Shown piece by piece: positions 1 through 3,985 of a stretch of 5,720 bases of DNA. Source of the stretch: Alphaproteobacteria bacterium. Lineage in GTDB: Bacteria > Pseudomonadota > Alphaproteobacteria > UBA2136 > UBA6156. Each line of letters starts with the position of its first letter. Position 1 is the stretch's first letter. Made by a program: the position numbers and the translations under genes. The notes beneath the pieces are model-generated. The model was not told where the DNA came from and searched no databases. It was given only the letters and a program-made list of their open reading frames with translations. The stretch is taken from the NCBI GenBank assembly GCA_027490875.1, contig JAIXXE010000087.1, positions 1 to 5,720 on the forward strand, given 5' to 3'.

Positions 1-30
1 CTGCCAAGTAAGTCAGGTTGCTCCTGCTTA

Positions 31-55
31 AAACCCCGCTCCGGCGGGGTTTTTT
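31..55 (+). terminator. Rho-independent terminator of a gene upstream of the window
   Basis: A stem AAACCCCGC (31-39) with loop TCCG (40-43) pairs with GCGGGG plus the first Ts (44-52) and runs into a six-T tract (50-55). The T-tract is on the plus strand, so it ends a rightward transcript that begins before the window. The bases before it contain stop codons in two frames (TAA at 9-11 and at 29-31), so the upstream gene could end in either; it cannot be identified. Confidence 0.85.
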
Positions 56-99
56 GGCTCTGTTGACGCTTTTGATGCGGCCCCCTGTCAGCCGCCGAC

Positions 100-128
100 T
101 TGAAACCACTGGTGCCCCGCCCCATAAA
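100..128 (+). promoter_or_regulatory. Putative sigma70 promoter of unit 1
   Basis: TTGAAA (100-105) and CATAAA (123-128) are separated by 17 bp, the optimal spacing. The expected transcription start is about 134-136, just before the conserved leader begins at about 139. The same placement is seen in unit 3, which supports both calls. The -10 is an imperfect match, so this remains a prediction. Confidence 0.5.
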
Positions 129-138
129 GTAGATGAAC

Positions 139-238
139 GTTGGGCATCCCGCCCAAAACAATCCCCATAGGGGCACCGTAACTGGCGCCCGTGTGGGCTG
201 CTGTTTTCTGTGCTTCTTCGGGAAAACAGGAGGACTAA
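139..238 (+). promoter_or_regulatory. Structured 5' leader, copy 1 of 3 (unrecognised cis-regulatory RNA candidate)
   Basis: This 100-nt leader precedes the 105-residue membrane protein gene and is closely related to the leader at 1121-1228 and, over its core, to 696-772. Visible hairpins are: TTGGGC 140-145 with GCCCAA 151-156; CCCC 163-166 with GGGG 170-173; GGGCACC 171-177 with GGCGCCC 184-190 (one A-C mismatch, loop GTAACT); and GCCC 187-190 with GGGC 195-198 around loop GTGT. The last three share bases, so they cannot all form. A further hairpin, CTGTTTTC 201-208 with GAAAACAG 222-229, partly covers the Shine-Dalgarno AGGAGGA (228-234). No known riboswitch or ribosomal leader class is recognised. 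Conservation ahead of different small genes argues for function at the RNA level. Confidence 0.65.
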
Positions 239-556
239 ATGAGTCGTGACCATCGTGATTACATAGCAATCGGGGCTGGGATAATTTCCCTCGCCCTTGC
301 TTTCGCTCTAGCGGAGGGCAGCAAGGCTGCCCTCCTTGGAGTGGTTATGACCGCACTTGCGGTTGTACTGTTCGGGCTTGGCCCGATGGAGCAGGCAAAA
401 GTTCGCGCTAAAAAGGCCGACCGTCTCGTCGACGAGGCGATCGGCGCCCTGCGGGGCATCGAGGACATGGCCACAATTCGTGGCAACCTTGACATCGCGG
501 AGGCTGCACGTGAGGCCCGTATTGACCTTCATAAGAAGGAGGAGCGCGCAGCCTGA
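239..556 (+). CDS. Small two-span membrane protein (105 aa), unit 1
   Basis: I do not recognise this protein. The start is chosen because AGGAGGA (228-234) lies 4 nt before the ATG, directly after the conserved leader. Residues 8-26 and 29-48 are two hydrophobic segments separated by a short Glu-Gly-Ser-Lys turn, which predicts a membrane hairpin. Residues 51-105 form a highly charged tail rich in Lys, Arg, Glu and Ala, probably helical and cytosolic. Size and layout resemble holin-like or other small hairpin membrane proteins, but no lysis genes are nearby and I assign no function. It does not share the N-terminal motif of the products of units 2 and 3, although it shares their leader. Its own promoter and a terminator make it monocistronic. 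That it is a real gene is well supported by the ribosome site, the membrane segments and the terminator. Confidence 0.75.
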   Translation: MSRDHRDYIAIGAGIISLALAFALAEGSKAALLGVVMTALAVVLFGLGPMEQAKVRAKKADRLVDEAIGALRGIEDMATIRGNLDIAEAAREARIDLHKKEERAA

Positions 557-562
557 ACTCGA

Positions 563-588
563 CCAGACGGGGGCACGCCCCCGTCTGG
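563..588 (+). other. Perfect 11-bp hairpin after the unit 1 stop codon
   Basis: CCAGACGGGGG (563-573) pairs perfectly with CCCCCGTCTGG (578-588) around loop CACG. It starts 6 nt after the stop codon and has no T-tract, so it is not an intrinsic terminator by itself. It may be an mRNA-stabilising 3' hairpin placed just before the true terminator. Confidence 0.75.
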
Positions 589-632
589 CAACCACCCCCC
601 AAGCTTATGCTTGTGGGGGTTTGGTTGTTTTT
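589..632 (+). terminator. Rho-independent terminator of unit 1
   Basis: A long imperfect stem forms from CAACCA (589-594) with TGGTTG (622-627), CCCCC (595-599) with GGGGG (615-619), and CAAGC (600-604) with GCTTG (609-613). The loop is TTAT, and small bulges lie at T614 and at 620-621. It is followed directly by TTTTT (628-632). Confidence 0.8.
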
Positions 633-646
633 GGGGGCCGCGCGAC

Positions 647-675
647 TTGACAAGGCTGGCAGCAATCCTGCACAA
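647..675 (+). promoter_or_regulatory. Putative promoter of unit 2
   Basis: A perfect -35 consensus TTGACA (647-652) lies 15 bp after the unit 1 terminator. At 17-bp spacing the -10 would be GCACAA (670-675), a poor match. TAATTAT at 682-688 is a better sequence but too far away. The -35 and its position make a promoter likely, but the exact -10 is uncertain. The start would fall near 682, leaving a shorter leader than in units 1 and 3. Confidence 0.4.
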
Positions 676-695
676 CGCTGCTAATTATTCACCAC

Positions 696-772
696 AGGGC
701 ACCGCAAACGACTGCCCGTGTGGGCTGCCGTTTTGCCGTGCTCTTGCACCTGCCCCAAGGAGGGCTAAAGCT
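696..772 (+). promoter_or_regulatory. Structured 5' leader, copy 2 of 3 (short form)
   Basis: This copy keeps only the core and lacks the two upstream hairpins found in copies 1 and 3. GGGCA (697-701) can pair with TGCCC (713-717), with CG 703-704 and 709-710 closing a CAAA loop. Alternatively, 706-717 pairs with 722-733 around loop GTGT, with one T-T and one A-C mismatch. Both structures use the segment 709-717. Before the start, GCCC (752-755) and GGGC (762-765) enclose CAAGGA, placing the Shine-Dalgarno AAGGAGG (757-763) half in a loop and half in a stem. Confidence 0.6.
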
Positions 773-1015
773 ATGGAATCCCTGATTGTCGGCTTTATCT
801 TCGTCGTCTATGCTTATTTTTCACTGACATCCTACAGAAGGCTCATGAAACAATTGCAGCAGAGCCGCCATCTCCTTGACCTTACTCTCGTCCAGAAGGC
901 GCGAGCCAGAGCCGCGCTGCTCACGCTCCTTGATCATTCAGACGCCAACACGCGCTACACGCCGGAAGACCTTGAACGCGTGTTGAAAGCGCTTGATGAC
1001 CCACTGAATCCCTAA
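773..1015 (+). CDS. Small single-span membrane protein (80 aa), unit 2, paralogue of unit 3 product
   Basis: The open frame extends upstream to 611, but ATG 773 is chosen: AAGGAGG (757-763) lies 9 nt before it, the leader core would otherwise be coding, and the N-terminus then aligns with the 47-residue unit 3 product. Residues 3-19 are hydrophobic and aromatic-rich, giving one N-terminal transmembrane segment. Residues 21-50 are basic and Gln/Arg/Leu-rich, probably an amphipathic helix. The end is acidic and helical (TPEDLERVLKALDD, residues 63-76). The shared pattern with unit 3 is Met-Glu, then Val-Gly-Phe at 6-8, then Thr-Ser-Tyr at 19-21; the remainder does not align. No signal-peptide cleavage site is apparent, so I infer an inner-membrane anchor with a cytosolic tail. 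The function is unknown. Confidence 0.75.
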   Translation: MESLIVGFIFVVYAYFSLTSYRRLMKQLQQSRHLLDLTLVQKARARAALLTLLDHSDANTRYTPEDLERVLKALDDPLNP

Positions 1016-1022
1016 CACGCTT

Positions 1023-1040
1023 CTGGGCCAATCGTTTGAA
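1023..1040 (+). repeat. Conserved 3'-UTR motif, copy a
   Basis: CTGGG-N4-TCGTTTGAA lies between the unit 2 stop codon and its terminator. The same pattern with the same spacing occurs at 1407-1424 in unit 3, also just before the terminator stem. Fourteen fixed positions over 18 bases, in the same relative place, support common ancestry of the two units. Confidence 0.65.
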
Positions 1041-1042
1041 GC

Positions 1043-1074
1043 GCCCGCCCCTCACTGGGCGGGCCTTTCTTTTC
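1043..1074 (+). terminator. Rho-independent terminator of unit 2
   Basis: GCCCGCCC (1043-1050) pairs perfectly with GGGCGGGC (1057-1064) around loop CTCACT, followed by a T-rich tract interrupted by one C (1066-1073). Confidence 0.88.
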
Positions 1075-1083
1075 ATAAACCTC

Positions 1084-1112
1084 TTGTAAGTGCTAACAAA
1101 AGTTTATATCAA
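1084..1112 (+). promoter_or_regulatory. Putative promoter of unit 3
   Basis: TTGTAA (1084-1089) is followed at 17 bp by TATCAA (1107-1112); an overlapping TATATC (1105-1110) would give 15 bp. The surrounding 1075-1120 is AT-rich. The predicted start near 1118-1120 matches the onset of the conserved leader, as in unit 1. Confidence 0.5.
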
Positions 1113-1120
1113 GTATTTAA

Positions 1121-1228
1121 TGTTGGGCATCCCACCCAATTTATCCCCATGAGGGGCACCGTAAACGGCTGCCCATGTGGGTTGCCGTTTTGCAAAGCTC
1201 TCCCACCGTCCGAAGGAGGACAATCACG
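1121..1228 (+). promoter_or_regulatory. Structured 5' leader, copy 3 of 3 (full form)
   Basis: This copy matches copy 1 over its length. Hairpins are: TTGGG 1123-1127 with CCCAA 1135-1139; CCCC 1145-1148 with GGGG 1153-1156; GGGCACCG 1154-1161 with CGG 1166-1168 plus TGCCC 1170-1174 (loop TAAA, one bulged C); and, alternatively, 1163-1174 with 1179-1190 around loop ATGT (11 pairs, one of them G-U, plus one T-T mismatch). The last two exclude each other because both use 1166-1174. GTCC (1208-1211) and GGAC (1218-1221) enclose GAAGGA, so the Shine-Dalgarno AAGGAGGA (1213-1220) lies half in a stem. The leader resembles an attenuator or riboswitch layout, but I recognise no known class. Confidence 0.65.
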
Positions 1229-1372
1229 ATGGAATGGTTGGTTGGTTTTTTGGTTTGCTACCTTGTTTACACGGCTGTGACGTCTTACGTCGCCGTCAAG
1301 CGTCATGGCCCAGCCCCGAAAGGGCAACCACAGGGAAACACTGGCTTGCCTGAAAGCAAGAATGCGCCGTAG
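1229..1372 (+). CDS. Very small single-span membrane protein (47 aa), unit 3
   Basis: ATG 1229 is chosen over the upstream in-frame ATG at 1175. It follows AAGGAGGA by 8 nt, and 1175 lies inside the conserved leader hairpin. Residues 3-20 form one hydrophobic span (Trp-Leu-Val-Gly-Phe through Val-Tyr-Thr-Ala-Val). Residues 21-47 are a short polar, Pro/Gly/Lys-rich tail without obvious fold. Its first 20 residues align with the unit 2 product (Met-Glu, Val-Gly-Phe, Thr-Ser-Tyr); the tails are unrelated. At 47 residues it is shorter than many gene callers accept, so it may be missed in annotations. The promoter, leader, ribosome site and terminator all point to a real gene. Its function is unknown; a small membrane regulator or membrane-stress peptide is possible but not shown. 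Confidence 0.7.
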   Translation: MEWLVGFLVCYLVYTAVTSYVAVKRHGPAPKGQPQGNTGLPESKNAP

Positions 1373-1406
1373 CTAGGCGTTGACCAGCCCGCGCCCTCAC
1401 CCCTTG

Positions 1407-1424
1407 CTGGGTGACTCGTTTGAA
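1407..1424 (+). repeat. Conserved 3'-UTR motif, copy b
   Basis: This is the second copy of CTGGG-N4-TCGTTTGAA (compare 1023-1040), located between the unit 3 stop codon and its terminator. Confidence 0.65.
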
Positions 1425-1427
1425 AAT

Positions 1428-1456
1428 CCCGCCCCCCAAAAGGCGGGTTTTTCTTT
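1428..1456 (+). terminator. Rho-independent terminator of unit 3
   Basis: CCCGCC (1428-1433) pairs with GGCGGG (1442-1447) around an eight-base C/A loop. The stem can be extended by A-T pairs with the following TTTTTCTTT (1448-1456). Confidence 0.85.
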
Positions 1457-1489
1457 ACACCACCAAGCAAGATACCCTACACACCCCCT

Positions 1490-1789
1490 ATGGATTGCGC
1501 CCCGTACACCCTGCTGTTGCCGCCAGCGCCGGTGGCAGAGTTGCGCGTGTATCAGGTAAGCCCCGGCGCGCAGATTGAACTCAGCCCGCTGTGGGGCCAT
1601 GCCGTAAGCTACCGGCTGGAAGATGGGCACTTGGTACTAACAAGCCCGCAAGGCGGCACCGTGCTGCTGCGCGATTACCTCCCCAGCCTGCACCACACCC
1701 GCTGCCCAGCCGCTCTTACTCTGCCCCCACGCACCCCGGCCAACCCCCGCCCTACCACGCGCGGCTGGCAGCGGAGCACGACCTATTAA
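1490..1789 (+). CDS. Hypothetical protein (99 aa) with a beta-rich adhesin-like N-terminal module; possibly a remnant
   Basis: Codon use over the first 65 or so codons looks coding (GCC, GGC, CTG, ACC), but there is no Shine-Dalgarno before ATG 1490. A weak TACCCT (1473-1478) 11 nt upstream could serve a leaderless transcript. Residues 18-64 alternate hydrophobic and polar residues: Val-Tyr-Gln-Val-x-Pro-Gly, then Leu-x-Asp/Glu-Gly-x-Leu-Val-Leu, then Gly-Gly-Thr-Val-Leu-Leu-x-Asp-Tyr-Leu. From family memory this resembles the short beta module at the N-terminus of very large repeat-containing secreted adhesins (BapA/LapA-like prefix region). The last 30 residues are Pro/Thr/Arg-rich and do not look like the continuation of such a protein. 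Another frame stays open to 1812, so a frameshift is possible. It could be a truncated adhesin, a pseudogene or a small unrelated protein. Confidence 0.4.
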   Translation: MDCAPYTLLLPPAPVAELRVYQVSPGAQIELSPLWGHAVSYRLEDGHLVLTSPQGGTVLLRDYLPSLHHTRCPAALTLPPRTPANPRPTTRGWQRSTTY

Positions 1790-1873
1790 CCAAGGATGCG
1801 TTGCCCGTATGAACTTACATTTTTTCTCTGAATAAATCTAAGGGTAGATATCGTAAAATCATTTGGTAAATTC
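1790..1873. other. AT-richer convergent spacer
   Basis: This spacer lies between the plus-strand ORF and the 3' end of the minus-strand tRNA gene. It is clearly AT-richer than its surroundings and contains TTTTTT at 1820-1825 on the plus strand, but I find no stable stem before that tract. No clear terminator for the tRNA transcript is visible on the minus strand either. Confidence 0.5.
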
Positions 1874-1948
1874 TGGCAGGGGAGACAGGACTTGAACCTG
1901 CAACCAATGGTTTTGGAGACCACTACTCTACCATTGAGCCACTCCCCT
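1874..1948 (-). tRNA. tRNA-Trp (anticodon CCA), 3' CCA encoded
   Basis: On the minus strand AGGGGAG (1948-1942) pairs with CTCCCCT (1884-1878), followed by discriminator G and an encoded CCA (1876-1874). D stem GCTC/GAGT, anticodon stem GTGGT/ACCAT with loop CTCCAAA, and T stem GCAGG/CCTGT with loop TTCAAGT all fold, each with one terminal G-U pair. Anticodon CCA reads UGG. G73 agrees with the bacterial tryptophan identity element. The gene starts 28 bp after the lpxB stop codon on the same strand, so it may be co-transcribed with the lipid A operon or have its own promoter within the lpxB 3' end. Confidence 0.96.
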
Positions 1949-1961
1949 ACCTAAGGTGTAA

Positions 1962-1990
1962 CGTATGCCCAAAGGCTCATGGTTTGGCAA
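1962..1990 (-). promoter_or_regulatory. Possible promoter for tRNA-Trp, overlapping the lpxB 3' end
   Basis: On the minus strand TTGCCA (1990-1985) and CATACG (1967-1962) are spaced 17 bp apart, giving an expected start near 1955, about 7 nt before the mature tRNA. The -35 matches five of six positions; the -10 is weak. Confidence 0.3.
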
Positions 1991-3128
1991 GTGGCTCTCG
2001 GTACGACATCACCACATCGGCAGCCAAGGCCGCTGCAGGTTTTGGCGTCGCCATCGACTCGGCAACCTGTTGCAGGCGTTGCTGTTGCGCTGCGGGGAGC
2101 CGCGTGGCCTGTAACAACGGGTACAAGGCCCGCGCCAGGTTTTCGGGTTTGGCGGCGGCCTGAATGAACTCGGGGTACACGGGTGGCCGCGCGGGCTGGC
2201 CAGGCGGGGAAAGAATGAGGTTTGGCAGGCTAACAAAGGGGAGCTTTACCAGCCATTTGGCCAGCCAATGGCTGAGCGGGTGCATGCGGTAGTACACCAC
2301 CGCAGGCACGCCTAACAGGGCAAGCTCGAGGTTATTGGTGCCGCTCTTGGCCAGTGCCGCGCGGCAGGCTGCCAGCTTGGCAAAACGGGCTTCGCCCCAC
2401 ACCAGCTCCAGCCCTTCGTTTTCTTGCCACGGTGCGATGGTACGGCAACGTTGCACGGCCGCTTCATCGGGCAGCACCAACAGGGCTTGCAGAGCGGGCA
2501 TGAGCTGGCGCAACCGACGGTAGGTGGACAATGCAACTGGCCAATGGCGCGTAAGTTCACTCTGGCGGCTGCCCGGCAGCAGTGCCAGCTGCAACGCCTG
2601 TTGCTCTGGCTTGGCCAAGGCTAGCAAGATTTGCGTCATCGGGTGCCCCACATAGGTGGTTGGCAGGCCAGCATTGGCAAACCATGGGGCTTCGAACGGC
2701 AGGTTACTCAGCAGATGCGTGTAAAGGTCTTTGAGTCTTTTTACCCGCCCCTGCCGCCACGCCCACACCTTAGGTGCCACGTAGTGTATGTGCGGAATAT
2801 CCAAAAACTTGAGTTTTTGCGCAAGGCGTTTGGAAAAGTCTTGGCCATCAATGGTAAGAATTAAATCGGGCTTTTCTCTTGCCGCGAGCATCTGTAACTG
2901 GCTTAAGCGTACTAAAATTCGGGGGATAGCAGGGAGAATCTCAAACAGCCCCATCACCGCCAAATCACTTATCGGGAAGGCCGAGACTAACCCCTGCGCC
3001 TGCATGGCGGGGCCGCCAACCCCAACCCACCGCAGGGTTGGATCGCGCTGGTTCAGTTCTGCCATCAGCGCCCCGCCCAAACGGTCACCGCTGGGTTCGC
3101 TGGCCACTATCAGAAGGGTGTTAGCCAT
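1977..3128 (-). CDS. lpxB: Lipid-A-disaccharide synthase LpxB
   Basis: LpxB is a peripheral inner-membrane glycosyltransferase (GT19 family, GT-B fold). It condenses UDP-2,3-diacylglucosamine with lipid X to form the beta-1,6-linked disaccharide. At 383 aa it has the normal full length. Visible motifs in order are: Ser-Glu-Pro-Ser-Gly-Asp (10-15, usually Gly-Glu-x-Ser-Gly-Asp); Gly-Val-Gly-Gly (36-39); Ala-Val-Met-Gly-Leu-Phe-Glu (57-63); Ile-Asp-Gly-Gln-Asp-Phe (93-98); Tyr-Val-Ala-Pro-x-Val-Trp-Ala-Trp-Arg (116-125); Leu-Pro-Phe-Glu (143-146); Val-Gly-His-Pro (160-163); Leu-Leu-Pro-Gly-Ser-Arg (183-188); and Ser-Gly-Thr-x-x-Leu-Glu (262-268). The ATG lies inside the end of lpxI (8-bp overlap), so the two are probably translationally coupled; only a weak GGA precedes it. 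About seven extra residues, Pro-rich, sit between Leu-Pro-Asn-Leu and Pro-Glu-Phe (302-321). It is the last protein gene before tRNA-Trp. Confidence 0.97.
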   Translation of the reverse strand: MANTLLIVASEPSGDRLGGALMAELNQRDPTLRWVGVGGPAMQAQGLVSAFPISDLAVMGLFEILPAIPRILVRLSQLQMLAAREKPDLILTIDGQDFSKRLAQKLKFLDIPHIHYVAPKVWAWRQGRVKRLKDLYTHLLSNLPFEAPWFANAGLPTTYVGHPMTQILLALAKPEQQALQLALLPGSRQSELTRHWPVALSTYRRLRQLMPALQALLVLPDEAAVQRCRTIAPWQENEGLELVWGEARFAKLAACRAALAKSGTNNLELALLGVPAVVYYRMHPLSHWLAKWLVKLPFVSLPNLILSPPGQPARPPVYPEFIQAAAKPENLARALYPLLQATRLPAAQQQRLQQVAESMATPKPAAALAADVVMSYREPLAKP

Positions 3129-3930
3129 CGCATTCCAAAAACAGCTGATGCTGATTGGCCAAGCTAACCATCGCGGCGCTATCGAGCAGCAGCGTTTTAC
3201 CCGCCTGCACCACCAAACCCCGATACCTAGAGTGTGCGAGGAGTTTCATGGTGGTCGGGCCCACAAAGGGCATATCGGCCAGTTCGGTTTGCAGCATTTT
3301 GGCGCGCTTGATGAGCACCCCGCCCTGCTCGCTGCCGCGTAAAGGGGCGCAGCGTTCAATCAGCGCATCGGTGCCTTCCACCGCTTCCACACCCAGCACC
3401 GCACCATTATGCACAATGCAGGATTGCCCGATATCCAGGTCGCCCAAGATCGCCAGCGTTGTACGGCCTAGTACAATATCTTCAAGGTCGGCGGTGTTGG
3501 GGCGCGCCTTGGCCAACGGGCCAACAGGGGCCAGCAGGTCGGGGATTAAATCGGCCACGCCAACCAGCGTAAACCCTTGTTCAGCCAAAAAGTCGGTGAC
3601 GCTACGCAGCAGGGCATCGTCGTGTTTCACCAGCGCGCGTGCCATTAGCTTCAGGCCTACCACATCGGGCTTAAGCGAGAGAATACTGGGTTTATCCAAA
3701 TTTCCGGCCAAGGCCACATGGGTGGTATGGCTGGCCTTAAGGTGCGCCAGAATATGCCCCACCTGCCCCAAGGCAAAGGGGTGAACAGCCACGGTATTAG
3801 GGAATGCTTGCGGTTGCGGCTGGCCATTAAATACCACCGCCTGCACCTGCCAGCCCTTGGCCTGCGCCGCCGCTGCCAACAGCGCCGGTAATGGCCCGCC
3901 GCCTGCTAAAATGGTAAGGGTGTTGGTCAT
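3121..3930 (-). CDS. lpxI: UDP-2,3-diacylglucosamine hydrolase LpxI
   Basis: LpxI (DUF1009 family) hydrolyses UDP-2,3-diacylglucosamine to lipid X and UMP. It replaces the unrelated LpxH in alphaproteobacteria and some other groups. The 269 aa are full length. Features include an N-terminal Ala-Gly-Gly-Gly-Pro-Leu-Pro (9-15), Ala-Leu-Ala-Gly-Asn-Leu-Asp-Lys-Pro (72-80), a His-Asp-Asp-Ala-Leu-Leu-Arg segment (102-108), and a C-terminal block ending Gln-Ala-Gly-Lys-Thr-Leu-Leu-Leu-Asp. In the usual Gln-Asp-x-Arg-x-Asp-x-Pro motif this protein reads Gln-Thr-Glu-Leu-Ala-Asp-Met-Pro. The last Asp, which I believe to be the catalytic one, is kept, but the first Asp and the Arg are lost. The start has a poor Shine-Dalgarno, with an A-run just before ATG, and lies 55 bp after lpxA. 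The gene overlaps lpxB by 8 bp. Confidence 0.93.
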   Translation of the reverse strand: MTNTLTILAGGGPLPALLAAAAQAKGWQVQAVVFNGQPQPQAFPNTVAVHPFALGQVGHILAHLKASHTTHVALAGNLDKPSILSLKPDVVGLKLMARALVKHDDALLRSVTDFLAEQGFTLVGVADLIPDLLAPVGPLAKARPNTADLEDIVLGRTTLAILGDLDIGQSCIVHNGAVLGVEAVEGTDALIERCAPLRGSEQGGVLIKRAKMLQTELADMPFVGPTTMKLLAHSRYRGLVVQAGKTLLLDSAAMVSLANQHQLFLECDG

Positions 3931-3985
3931 TTTTTTTCTAAATCTTAGCCAATAGCGTTAAACGATCGATACTTTGAATCATGCT
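3931..3985 (-). other. lpxA-lpxI intergenic gap (55 bp)
   Basis: This is the only real gap inside the operon. On the minus strand it has no clear terminator or promoter. It ends in an uninterrupted run of seven A before the lpxI ATG and has no GGAG-type ribosome site, so lpxI translation may be weak or A-rich-leader driven. Confidence 0.55.

Noticed and set aside
1..31. 3' end of an upstream gene (ORF ending at TAA 29-31 or 9-11) or of a tRNA ending in CTGCCA
   Set aside because: Too few bases are visible to decide between these options. Only the terminator at 31-55 is supported.
611..1015. A longer 134-residue version of the unit 2 protein starting at 611
   Set aside because: It would translate through the terminator arm, the promoter and the conserved leader core. 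ATG 773 has the strong Shine-Dalgarno and gives the N-terminus that matches the unit 3 protein.
139..1228. Integron attC sites in a cassette array
   Set aside because: The repeats lie 5' of each gene between promoter and ribosome site, not 3' of it. I see no GTTRRRY/RYYYAAC core pairs, and each unit has its own promoter and terminator.
139..1228. CRISPR-like repeats
   Set aside because: There are only three copies, several hundred bases apart, with genes between them and imperfect identity.
1175..1372. Longer 65-residue start for the unit 3 protein at 1175
   Set aside because: This ATG is in the loop of the conserved leader hairpin (the other copies have GTGT there), and a strong Shine-Dalgarno precedes ATG 1229.
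1397..1630. Minus-strand 77-residue frame downstream of the tRNA
   Set aside because: It overlaps the unit 3 terminator and the better-looking plus-strand frame at 1490, and it has no recognisable features.
2788..3342. Long plus-strand open frames over the lpx genes (also 3155-3784 and 4154-4798)
   Set aside because: These are shadows of well-supported minus-strand lpxB, lpxI and lpxA. They have no ribosome sites and no recognisable domains.
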